A DNA stretch of 64,000 nucleotides. Origin: Strongylocentrotus purpuratus (taxonomy: Eukaryota; Echinodermata; Echinoidea; Camarodonta; Strongylocentrotidae). The notes under the pieces were generated by a model. The model worked only from the letters and a program-made list of their open reading frames with translations, was not told the origin of the DNA and made no database searches. Where the stretch lies: contig NW_022145601.1 in NCBI RefSeq assembly GCF_000002235.5, positions 7,479,322 through 7,543,321 on the forward strand. The letters are read 5' to 3'. A program made the position numbers and the translations under genes. Below are positions 47,822 to 58,196 of this stretch, piece after piece (positions within the stretch are counted from its first letter, which is position 1; every line of letters starts with the position of its first letter).

Positions 47822-47870
47822 CTGTTGGAGCAAGAAGGGAGTTAACTTTGTGTGAAAGAATGTGATGTCT
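47822..47870. repeat. Foldback repeat, GGAGCCAGAAGG family, partial
   Basis: TGTTGGAGCAAGAAGGGAGTTAA followed by a loop-like GTGTGAAAG. The right arm is missing. Confidence 0.5.
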
Positions 47871-47885
47871 GTCAGACTTGACACT

Positions 47886-48203
47886 CGAGGGAGGTGTTTC
47901 ACAAAGATTCCAAGTCAAACTTAACTCTAAGTTGGACTTAAATATCATGGAGAGCCATTTGTAGTCTTATACTGAAATATGTTCAAAAGCAAAAATTCAA
48001 GTATTTTAGACTTTTTAAAAATTCCACATCAAAAACATGAAATCTGCTTGATAATAGAAAATATGACTGATTTGAATCAACATTTTATGTCTTTTAAAAT
48101 AACTTTTACCAAATATTTTCAAGGATGCTAACAGCTTTCCATAATTTTTAAGTCCAACTTAGAGATAAGTTCAACTTAGGATCTTTGTGAAACACCCCCC
48201 TGG
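47886..48203. mobile_element. MITE with CAGGGGGGTGTTTCAC-type ends, copy 2 (inverted)
   Basis: Left end GAGGGAGGTGTTTCACAAAG and right end CTTTGTGAAACACCCCCCTG. The interior, for example AAAAATTCAAGTATTTTAGAC, is the reverse complement of that at 18029-18344. Confidence 0.9.
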
Positions 48204-48744
48204 TCAATTAAGGCGTTCCACAACTGTGATGCCCTTCTGGCTTCAGGAAGACAATATGTACACACAGTGTGTGAATCGACACCACCACGATAATGATATA
48301 GTAAAGTACCATATATTTTACAAAAACAAGGCCATTACCATTCTATGCAAGCACTCCTTGCATAGAATCTGGATGGCAAAGAATAATGAGAGGCAGCTGA
48401 ACAAATTGCCATGGCAACCTAACCCTATTACAGAGCACTTCAAATGAACAAGATTTACTCATAAAGAGCAAAAGGCACTGCCAAGTTTAATGCAGCCTGC
48501 CGGTGTGTAGCCTATGACATTTAGCTACATGTACTTGTATGTTGTACAGTATTCTGGTGATCTGAATTTAGACATCTTTGAATTCATTCCAATTGTGAGT
48601 ATTTATTCCTTCTGCAAGAATAAGAAAAATGACTGCTTCCAGTCCCTTAAAATGGGAAATATGGTGTGAGCAACAGTGTACGCTGTATGCTGTACACTAC
48701 ATGATTGATTATTCACTTACTTTTAAGAAATTTGGCTTGGTAAA

Positions 48745-48979
48745 GTTACAAGCACTGTACACATAAAGATGTATATGGGACTATACGAACATGTGGCATA
48801 AAAATCTGTCCCGATGTTTATGCTATTACATGCCATATTTAGAATAATAAGGCATTTTAAAAGCCATACTTTTCAGGGAACATTTGTTATCTGATGTTCT
48901 TCCACACTTAAATAACAACAATGATAATGCTCACAAATTAATTTCCACCTCTTCCCAGAACTCAATCTTCTCTTTAAAG
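48745..48979 (-). mobile_element. TTAAAGAGAA-family MITE, truncated, minus strand
   Basis: In reverse complement it starts CTTTAAAGAGAAGATTGAGTTC and continues GGAAGAGGTGGAAATTAAT, as at 6148. It ends within the central TCCCATATACATCTTTATG region, so one terminus is lost. Confidence 0.85.
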
Positions 48980-49356
48980 TCTTTCTGACTCTCATACTCA
49001 GCAGTCAACATCAAATTAAGTTCATGTATGTATACACGTAGGGTAGGAAAATCAAGCCCAGTCGTAAAAAGTTATAAATCAATTACCAGAACCATGAACT
49101 TAATTATCCATGATGTGATTTCTTTAATTGCGATTGATCGAAAACATAGGAGGAGAACGTTTGTTGTACGCTTCAAAATCCAATCCTACAATATGATTCT
49201 ACATGTACTCCAGCGACGAATGCTCTGCGGTCAATTGTTAAGGAGTCGGTGAAGAACTAACTTCAACCCTACATGTAGACCTAGCACTTTACCTAACCCT
49301 AAACCAAACCCAGGCGCAAACCAAACCCTGACCACTTCATTATGAATTAAAGAGAA

Positions 49357-49680
49357 TTAAAGAGAAAGTTGAGTTCTGGGAAGAGGTGGAAAACAATTTG
49401 TGAGCGTTATCATTGTTATTGTGCAAGTCTGGAAGAACATCAGAGAAAAAAATGTTCCCTGAAAAGCACCGCTCTTCAAATGCCTTAATATTCTAAATAT
49501 GGCATGTAACATTATAAAAATTGGGACAGATTTTTATGCCATATGTCCGTGTAGTCCCATATACATGTACATCTTTCTGTGTACAGTAACTTTACCGAGA
49601 CTGGGCCAAATTTTTTATCATTTTGATGATTCCAGAACCTTACAGTACACACCAATGTCTATCAAGTGCCTGCTTATATC
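49357..49680 (+). mobile_element. TTAAAGAGAA-family MITE, nearly full
   Basis: Starts TTAAAGAGAAAGTTGAGTTC and shares the interior with 6148 (GAACATCAGAGA, TTTTTATGCCATATG, TCATTTTGATGATTCCAG). The right terminus is replaced by a short TATCTTTAAAGAGAAG. It lies only about 380 bp from an inverted truncated copy. Confidence 0.85.
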
Positions 49681-49739
49681 TTTAAAGAGAAGATGGTGTT
49701 ATCTGACACAGGTAAAAAACAAACAAAAAGTCCTCTAAA

Positions 49740-50122
49740 ATTGAAGACGCAATTAGCAGGCTGCGTTATTGCTGCAGTTGAAATACTAGCTCAATGGATT
49801 ATCCTGCATCTTCTTGGTAAAGTGAAATAGCCAGCCATTTGGCAGCCAACAGGACTGATAATAAATGCATAAATCTTTGTTCAGTGCCATGTCACAAATT
49901 TTGATTCACCTGTTACAAATAATTGTATTTCAATAGTTGAATTGCATAAACTAATTGTTGCTGGTAGGACAAACGCTATGGCTTGTCCTGCCTAACAACA
50001 CAGAATGTAAGCGATAGCATTCTGACTACTGAAATACAAGTATTCGTAACAGGTGAATGAAATAATTTCTAACACAACAAATATTTAAGCATTACATTTT
50101 ATTAAATTATGAAAATGGTCTA
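49740..50122. mobile_element. ~430-bp element with internal inverted repeat, copy 2
   Basis: Homologous to 28954-29382 across its length, with some deletions near GACTGATAATAAATGC. Inverted arms around ACCTGTTACAAATAATTG and ATTCGTAACAGGTGAATG are preserved. Confidence 0.87.
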
Positions 50123-51185
50123 TTGCGAGTTTTCTAATTCTGTAATGACAGCTTCGAGGAACGTCATGGTAAAATGTCCCCTGAGAAGGATTGCTCTACA
50201 AGTGGCCTCATATTTTGAGGTATGGCAAGAAATTGCTGAAGTGTTTGGACCAAACAATCGTGCCACAAGTGTGTTGTTCCTTATATCCATTTCTGTGAAG
50301 AGTGCATGGCTTTTAGCAAGATTGAGTCTACCTGTATTTCCAATCAATTTGTCAAATCCAAGAACATACAGTATACACCAGGTTTATTACACAATCAACC
50401 TTTCCCAAATGCTTCGGGACAGATGAAGTTCTCTCTCAAATGTCTCAATGTTTTTCTTGATAAGAGCTCAACTTTATCTTTCAAACACATAGCAAATAAT
50501 ACACAGTATTACACAGAGTAACTGCTCCACTCTCTTGAATACTATGTATTTGTCACTTTCTTGAGAGTGGTATACATGTACATGTACACAAACTAAGTGA
50601 CTATTAAGTGCATTCTCAAGTCAAAATTGAATTAAATGTTAAATATTTGTATATACATAACATTGCATGTCTATTCACTCCGTTGCATACACACAATGTG
50701 CATGAGCCTCGGGCCAGAGCCGCCAGACACAGCTTTGCATTATTCATGCGGAAATATCGCAAAAACAAACATCTGGATTTCTTTCACTGCCTTCGATCAT
50801 CATATCAGAGATCACAGATCAGTCTCATAACTGAACATTCATGATGCTTTTTAGTGATAAGCTACTAAGAAAAGCATCAGACCATTCCCATTGCAATACA
50901 TGGGGTGTTATAATGAGACGATGTGTTTGTACAAGAGTGACTAAAGTCCTCTACTTGGCAAAGAGGTTTTGTTTACATAACTGTATGATCGTTGAAGCAC
51001 ATGATGACATGACTAACTCAGTAAACAAAGAAGAAAAATTACAACAGACGAAGAGAAAAGCTTAGATTCAGATATCTGATTATCCATATAAAGTCAAATA
51101 ATACACAGACATTATGAAGATGATGGATTGATGATATTCAGTCATGTAGGCTATACATGTACATTTTAAGTCAAGACTTTACAAG
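50123..51185. other. Non-coding stretch
   Basis: Opposite frames at 50109-50426 and short frames at 50608-51065 show no recognisable domain. A small hairpin (CACTCTCTTGAA...TTTCTTGAGAGTGG) lies at 50528-50570. Confidence 0.4.
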
Positions 51186-51186
51186 T

Positions 51187-51225
51187 GACAACCTTTCTAT
51201 ACAGGCCACCTGTCTATACTGGCTA
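51187..51225. repeat. ~75-bp palindromic element, half copy
   Basis: AACCTTTCTATACAGGCCACC then TGTCTATACTGGC matches the left half of the family at 21388. The right half is absent, replaced by LINE-derived sequence. Confidence 0.6.
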
Positions 51226-51229
51226 TCTA

Positions 51230-51640
51230 TCTTATTATTTTATTTTTATTTGTCGTTTTATTTTGACAGGGTAGCCCTTTCAGTTATAAAAACTGCTCGA
51301 CCAAGGGGCCCTGTATTAACATAATCAAAAACATTTTTACAAAACATATAAACATACATAAGTTATAATGAACACAAAAATTAAACAAGATAAAATACTG
51401 AAATAAATGGGGAGGAGGGGGGGTAAAATATTCATGTAAGTACTATTTTAAACTATGTGAGAGAAAGGAGTTTGCAGTATTTTTTAAATGAATCGAGTGA
51501 GTTTAATAAACGTAAAGAAGGGGGTAATGCATTCCATATAATGGAGCCTTGATAACAGAAAGATCTTTTAAAATACTCGGTTTTGTGTTTTGTAATGAAT
51601 AGAGGACAGGTAGTTGCATATCTGGTATCACACAAAGAAG
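51230..51640 (-). pseudogene. LINE (non-LTR retrotransposon) 3' end with reverse-transcriptase C-terminus remnant
   Basis: The minus-strand frame 51635-51453 (60 residues) contains RSFCYQGSIIWNALPPSLR followed by LNSLDSFKKYCK. This fits the pattern R-x-F-x-x-x-G-x-x-x-W-N-x-L-P-x-x-x-R...S-x-x-x-F-K-K seen at the extreme C-terminus of CR1/L2/Jockey-type LINE ORF2 proteins. The frame then stops, as expected at the end of ORF2. Sequence down to about 51230 would be the 3' untranslated region. The rest of the reverse transcriptase is missing (5' truncation), so it is a dead insertion. It is flanked by half of the palindromic element at 51187. Confidence 0.7.
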
Positions 51641-51715
51641 AAATTCATGCAGTGGTCACCTACATGTAGACATGTACGTCAATGCATATAATAGAAGAAA
51701 AAAAATATGTTGTAG

Positions 51716-51792
51716 AACCTGTCTAGAAAGCCCACCACCTATCTACAGCAGCCACTTTTTCTTATCCCCTATGGCTTCAGTAGACAGGTTTA
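51716..51792. repeat. ~75-bp palindromic element, full copy
   Basis: GAACCTGTCTAGAAAGCCCACC on the left; TTCAGTAGACAGGTTTAA on the right. The centre carries CAGCAGCCACTTTTTCTTATC. The inner arms have diverged more than the ends. Confidence 0.75.
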
Positions 51793-51888
51793 ATGTCTGT
51801 ACAGAATACCAGAATAGGTGTATTTTATTTCCAGATATGTAATTTTTGACATGTGTTAAAATCTAAATGCAGTGATGAGCAAATTTAT

Positions 51889-52340
51889 TTTTAAAGACCA
51901 CTTGCCTACAGTGCCAATTGTCTGTTTTTCCTTAGGTGGCCTTAATACTGTGTGAGTCAAAAAAAAGTTTACACCTAGAATAATGCTAATTATTTTAAAA
52001 ATCATCTATGAACAGTAAATTATTATACATCTTATGAAAGAGTGTTTTATCCCAAATCAATTGGTATCATTGTTGTGTTGATTGTTTTATTCAAATATCA
52101 CATACAGGTGTAAGCAGCTTTGGCGCAAGTTGATTTTTACACTCTCGCAAACAATGCCTCCTGTTCATCCAAGCGTGAACACTTAACACACAAAATGATA
52201 TTAAATGATTTGGGATAAAAAAAACTCTTTGATAAGATGTATAATAGTTTACTGTTCATACATGTACATGATTTTTTTAATAATTAGCAATTTTCTAGGA
52301 GTAAACTTTTTTTTGACTCACACTGTAGACAGGTATAATT
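51889..52340. repeat. ~75-bp palindromic element interrupted by a Tc1/mariner-type insertion
   Basis: The left part, TTTAAAGACCACTTGCCTAC to CCTTAGGTGGCCTTAATA (to 51947), resumes as TAGACAGGTATAATTG at 52326. Removing 51948-52325 plus one TA restores the right arm as it reads at 21440-21462. Confidence 0.8.
51948..52325. mobile_element. 378-bp Tc1/mariner-type MITE with ~150-bp inverted arms and TA duplication
   Basis: The left end CTGTGTGAGTCAAAAAAAAG and the right end, read in reverse complement as CAGTGTGAGTCAAAAAAAAG, begin arms that stay inverted through GTTTACWCCTAGAA, ATTATACATCTTAT and TTTATCCCAAATCA. TA flanks both sides (51946-51947 and 52326-52327). Long arms, TA target and the CAGTGTGAGTC...AAAGTTTAC-type end are characteristic of Tc1/mariner derivatives. 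It has no transposase frame. Confidence 0.92.
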
Positions 52341-52754
52341 GTAGACTTTATTTTTAGATATTATGTGGTAAATTAATGAGGAAATGCACAAAAACCGACA
52401 ATATCCTGATTATGTGGTTATTTGAGTCACAATAGAATGATGTATTGCTTGTCATGTTGATACCGGTACCATAATTCTTTTGAAATCTGAGAATCATGCA
52501 AATCATCTGTACATTGCAAAATTCATTCTAAAAAATGATTACCGGTAATTTCTGTGCATGTCCTGTTTATTATGATTAATTGGTAACATTATTTCCATAG
52601 TTTATTAATAATGGAATTCTGGGGTGGTTTTACTTTTATGAAAAATTGGTTTATCATTTAATGCGAGGCTTTCTAATTGTTATAACTTTAATGATTTGCA
52701 GGAAAATAAACTTTTATTGATACTTGTGAGAAACAATATCTGCATATCATCTAT

Positions 52755-52818
52755 TCAGAACAAGAGGGGCATTAAGTCTGTGTAACAGTGTATGAGTTAA
52801 CATCCTTCTGGCTCCAAA
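52755..52818. repeat. Foldback repeat, GGAGCCAGAAGG family, copy
   Basis: CAGAACAAGAGGGGCATTAAG on the left and GAGTTAACATCCTTCTGGCTCC on the right. The right arm is better preserved than the left. Confidence 0.6.
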
Positions 52819-54950
52819 CATATCCTATTTGCAAATGTTATTCTCACATTACCTGACCAATTTTTTTAATTATTCGCATTTGTAATTAAAATCAATGGAC
52901 CTCTAACTAAAGGGAAAATAAATACTATTGAAAGGTCCCTGCAGTGTTCATGTCCAAGTCCAAATTTTTTTATCTCAAAAGTTCCTGATTACATGTGCAT
53001 GATTATGACTGTGTAAATTTGATAGCGTTAATGTACAGCTTGTGAAAAAGGAAGTAGCAAGAATAATCATTCATACTTCCAAATTTCATGCTAATGACCA
53101 ATGTATCATTATTAGCAAACAATTTTACAAAGTAATTCATAATCAACACATTGATATTGATGGCTTACATGTATGCTCATACTACATGTTTATGTATAGT
53201 TTCTGACAAGAGATTTGATAGATGGTTAAAGCTGCTGTTTAATCTCAGAGTCAGAAACTAATAATGCTTATTATCTTTTTTAAATTAAATTTCCTGAAAT
53301 TTCAAAATTTAGCCTTTCATTTCATAAATATAAAATCAAGTTGATTGGAACCCCCTCACCCTTCAAAAAGGGATTTATATTGAGTCGGATGACACTATTT
53401 AACAAGAAATCAACAGCGATTCTAGCGATTATCCTGGTATGACCGACTGGCATTCATAAGCCTAATTTACTGTTACTTTAGACAGCCAATCAGCGCTCGT
53501 ATATTCGCGTCTTGTTCCTTTTAGTTTCTGTTTATATTGATCCATTTCGGCTTTCTGTTTCATTCTTGCGTTTTACTCTGATGAGTGCTAGTCGAAAAGC
53601 TTTAGTTATGGCTCTTTTTAACGGGATTCTCTGATTTTGTAGTACCAATCATCTTTTCAGAAATCAACACATTAACTTCGTCATATACTGAAGAAGAAGA
53701 AGAAGTCATATTTTCAAACAGTCATATAGTGATACAAATGAATATGAAAGAGTAACATTGTATAAAATATGACAAGACTGCAAATCACAATAATAACAAT
53801 GAATGCAAGATAACTGAATCTGAATCTGTTCTGATCCTAGTCCTGACGTACTCAAAAGGGATGTTGACCAACAAGAACGTTATCATTCAAGAGAGTGTTT
53901 ATTGCATTGATTTAGTACACTTTGCAGTCGCAGGGACTAGGGAGGGACTATGCTTAATTATTATCCCTTTAAAGGCTTTAACAAAATAACAAAATTACAA
54001 TGAACATGTTGAATGAATACATTCCATTCATCTCTCTTGTCCACTCTAAACCAAACTTGGCTCACTCTCACTCCTAACCATGCACAGAACTGGCCAACAT
54101 GAAACTGGTCATAAATTATCATGAAGAAATGAGCTTTCGCCATGGCCATGCCATGTAGTATTATGAAGAATTGTTGGAAAGACGAATCTAGCGAGATAGG
54201 GGATACTGACAACGCACACACCCAGCGTGAGCCCGCGGATGACCCACCCACTACCCGTACCAAACCCGTCAGAAAAAACAACAAACGTAATACTGATTTC
54301 CCACAAAATATCGCATATAATTTACCTGATTAACGATGAATTCCTCAAAATTACTCTTCTCGGAACAGCTTCACACGTCTGGTAGTGATTTAATCTAGGA
54401 AACCGCATTGAACATCAATTTAGCGTCAAGGTGTTTCTCCAAGCAGTGTTGAATTGTCCACTTGAACACATACATTGCGTGTGTGTAAAATCAATGGCCA
54501 GCGCCAGCCCATTCAATCGATTGATGTATGCAGAAAGATAATACAGTTACAAGCTGTTTAATTTTCAGAGGTTTTTTTAGCTTTTAGTTTTACATAAAAT
54601 CAAATCAAATAATTTTCTTTATAGTAAACAACATTTTTTTTTATAATTCTTTTGCGCGATATCTGGAATCATCGTGATTATTCCAAGAAAATTACAAATA
54701 TGGAAAGTCTGATAAATTATATAATTTCCGAGATGCGAGACTAGTTTAAGAAAGTCTCGAGATGATGAAAATATGATTCTGGGGTTTCGGGAAGGGGTGG
54801 GTTATAATGTCGTGAAGATTTTTTTTGGGGTGTTGTTTGTTATTTACTCATTCATTTTTTTTCTTCAGAAGTGGTGCTCCCGGAGGGGGGAGGGCTGGAG
54901 TGGGGTACAATGGCCAACACTTTGTCAGTACCCCCAGAGTGTCATTTTTA
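52819..54950. other. Long non-coding stretch
   Basis: No firm feature. Opposite small frames at 53961-54333 have no recognisable domain. A short (GAA)n run lies near 53691-53704. Confidence 0.5.
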
Positions 54951-54954
54951 ACGT

Positions 54955-55570
54955 AGGAATAGTGCCCCTTTTGACTTCAGATGAGTTGCCCATTTTTCTT
55001 TTTAAATAAGTGCCCTTTCCCCTTATCACAAGTGCCCCTATTCTAAGCTGATGTGTGCCTTTTACTTTCATTATTGTCCATTTCACTTTGTCATAAATAC
55101 TTTAATTTAAAAAGTGCCGCAGTCTTTTAAATAAATTCCATTTTCCTTCTGAAAAGCGCCCCTTTTCTTTTTGTAATATGTGCTCCTTCCCTCTTTTTTC
55201 TTTTTGATGAATGCCCCTTTTTTTACCTTTGATAAATGTCCCTATCCGAATCTGATAGGTGCCCAATTTTAGTTTGACCAGTGCCCTTTGCCCTTTGTAA
55301 TTAGTGCATTTTCATTCTAAGACGTGTCCCTTTCATCTCTGATGAGTGCCCCTTTTACTTTTGACAGATGCCCTTTTACTTTTTAGTAAGTGCATTTTTC
55401 ATTTCCCCATCTGATAAGTGCTCGTATTAACTTAATGATAAGTGCCCCAACCCTTCTTATAAATGGCCCTTTTCACTTTTGAAAAGTGCCATATTCAAGT
55501 GCCCCTTGATAGTTTGGATGTAATTACGCTTTGATAAATGCCCTTTTACCTATATTTCTAACTATAACAT
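54955..55570. repeat. Degenerate short-period tandem array, GTGCCCCTTTT units
   Basis: About 20 loosely spaced units of roughly 25-35 bp resembling TTTGATAAGTGCCCCTTTT followed by T-rich spacer, for example near 55000, 55150, 55210, 55340 and 55440. Units are strongly diverged. A similar array lies at 62920-63110. Confidence 0.75.
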
Positions 55571-56082
55571 TAATTCTTTTCCTGCCACTATGATGGAAGG
55601 CAGTGAACCAAAAATTTCATAAGAACGAACTTTGCCCCTATAATGAATATAATCGTTTTTTCCCTTCTCTCTTAAAAAAATTGGAGTTCATCCCAGAAAA
55701 TGTATTAATGACATTTTAGGGTATATAAAGACGAAACAATTTCAAACAATTGTAATTATTCGTTTTGGGACCACCCTTTGAACATGCCACTTTTTCCAAG
55801 AAAGTGCCCTTTTATTTTAACCTCCCCCTCCTCCCTAATTGAAAGATACTCCTCCGCCCCTGAAAAAAAAATGATTTGAAACCCCTTTTCATCTCACAAA
55901 AAGTATACTGTTTAATGTTCTTGTTTTAGCTGATCGATACGAATCGAACGTATTACAAGAAGTATACAAAGGAGGGCAGTATTAATTTTTTCATCACATC
56001 AATTTGTATTCAATACTTTTTCAGTTCAAATGCTCATACGAGAAAGGCAGACGTTTCGTAGATCAGAAATATGCAAAAGAAC

Positions 56083-56113
<31 letters not shown>

Positions 56114-56215
56114 AGGAAGAGAAAAGGGGCGATGAGAGTCAATGAGAGAGAGAGAGAGGGGGAGGGGTGGAAAGAGGGTGGGGTAGTGAGACCCTGAGAG
56201 AGAGAGAGAGAGCCA
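56083..56215. repeat. (GA)n microsatellite region
   Basis: Three GAGAGA blocks separated by GGGAGGGG and GGGTGGGG stretches. Confidence 0.93.
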
Positions 56216-56942
56216 GAAAAAGACTAGCGAAGAGAATTATATGCAACCCATGAATCAAATAGTCAGGTATGATGAGTAACTCGATCAACATAATAGCTAT
56301 TGAATCAAATATTTTGGCGGGAAAGCCCGATATTTAAAAAAGAAAATCCAATTCGGCCTGTTTATACCATAATTATTGTTATTGTTGATGTAAAGCCTCG
56401 GTCACAAATGCAATTACGAACTGCTACGAACGCCGTATATACGAACGATTTTCAGACAATGGAAATTCAGAAAGACAATGGAAAAACAGGGAGATTCGTA
56501 CGAAATTATCGTTAGTACGAACCTTTGTGGCGTAGCATGACCAAAGGTCCAAAGCACAATATCTCAATGTATTTCTCAAACAAATATAATAAAGGCCTAT
56601 ATGGCGGGAGGGGGTGCAGAGTGGTAAAACAAAATTATCACAGAGTCTTTGTGGAGGTCATACCTCAGTCACAAGGGCCTACTTTTTATGTTACAGTGTA
56701 TAAGATGGCCCCGACAGCTAAGCTAGTAGTGGCACGGTGTAATATTAATGTTTAATATATATAGATAAAGCAGAATTCCTGTCCTTCGTGTACTTCGTAT
56801 AATACTTTACTTTGTTTACAAGTTAATTGCACGCTCATTGTATCGATCAATTAAAAGAATTGCAATAAATATGGACTTTGAGTGAGATAAAAAATTAGTT
56901 TTACATCAGTTTTTCGTTTTCAAAGAGTTTTTTTTTTTAAAG

Positions 56943-57016
56943 CACTAGCTGGGTATCGAACCCGATACCTTCCAGTTACCAGGCGATTACCTATCCACTA
57001 GACTTATGTGTCACAC
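56943..57016 (-). mobile_element. tRNA-like sequence, SINE head or tRNA pseudogene (minus)
   Basis: In reverse complement TCTAGTGGATAGGTAATCG precedes GGTATCGGGTTCGATACCC, which has a perfect B-box (GGTTCGATACC within it) and a T-arm able to pair. Total length near 75 nt fits a tRNA. The anticodon stem pairs poorly, so a functional tRNA is unlikely. No SINE body of the 14131 family follows, so it may represent another SINE family. Confidence 0.5.
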
Positions 57017-57214
57017 TGCTAATCTCCATGTATTTTTTCATATTGATACTGTCTTATTGTTGTAGATGTGGCAAAAGCTTTTTAAAGAAAGAGTATCACA
57101 TATTATTTTCTCCTTTGTTGAGGAGCTGGTGGTGTCCAATTTAAAAAAAAAAGATGGACAAGTCAAAACATGTATTATGGGGTGAAGAAAAAATAATTCA
57201 AAAACATGGGGTAT

Positions 57215-57300
57215 AAAGGAAAAGCTGGGAGTCGAACCGCTGCAAACTGCTGACTTAAACTTAAAGTGAAATGGCAATAGGCCACTGCCCTGACATAGCA
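57215..57300 (-). mobile_element. Second tRNA-like sequence (minus)
   Basis: The reverse complement carries GGGCAGTGGCCTATTGCC (A-box-like region) and GCGGTTCGACTCCCAGC (B-box) about 45 nt later. The spacer is longer and less structured than in a tRNA. It lies about 270 bp from the first tRNA-like sequence, on the same strand. Confidence 0.4.
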
Positions 57301-58190
57301 TAATGAATAGAACACGGGTCTATTCAATTCAGTATATGCTACGAATTCTATAACAGGGCACCAATGAATAGGGAAGCTTGGCTATTCGATTCTGTTTTCA
57401 ATAGCTTGCACATGCAATTTTTGAATAGTTACGTAACAAACTACTTAGCTCTTTCTGACATGGCATCAATTAAATAATTGAAAAAACCCGACCCCCCCCC
57501 CCCCCTTCATCGAGCGTATATGTTTTTATCAATTGCGAGTATTACCAAAGAGGCAATAATAGCATTCCTGACATTGCAATAATGGCCGCCTTATGTTGAT
57601 GTATATATATTGTCCCTAAAGGTACTGAAGAGGCTCTTTCTCCTTGTTATGGAGGAAAAGCTTTCAATAACCCCATATAGGAAAAGAATATGTTGTTGTT
57701 GTTGTTTTAGTTTTAAGGGCGTGTGTCATTCAATTATGAATATTTACGCTGCTCGGCAGTCTTGGCTGTATTTGAAACAGAGCATCCAATATACCTGATA
57801 TCTAATACTGTCAATTAAAACAAATAACTAAATAAACAAACAAATATAGACCTCTTGACCCAAGACTGTGGGTTTTTATTGTTGAGCACTATTTAATTTT
57901 GCTCGGGTATACAGGCGAGGTGGGGTGAATGCTTTCAAATGTAAAAGGCCCTTTGTCTCACCTCGTGCAAGATTAGGGCGCTTTTATTAAATTTGTAGGA
58001 GAAGTAAAACCCTGTTCATCATTGTTTTCATGTTGCTTTACGTGTTGTTTACAGACTGGAAAAGGATAGAACGGGACAGTAGAGAGTGAATAAAACGAGA
58101 AAATTATTAAAAAAAATATTTTTTTTAAACGTTGTAAACCTGGCAATAGGAGGCTCTTGAATCCAGCTTTAAAAATGGACATGGCTTTGT
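57301..58190. other. Non-coding stretch
   Basis: A 14-C tract lies at 57492-57505 and a GTT repeat at 57691-57704. A CTATTCAATTC...GAATAG-type pair near 57320-57430 may be a small decayed palindrome. No gene. Confidence 0.45.
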
Positions 58191-58196
58191 GGCTTA

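Noticed and set aside
53575-53605. Hammerhead-ribozyme-like CTGATGAG...GAAA
   Set aside because: The sequence between the two motifs cannot form stem II, and flanking stems I and III do not pair.
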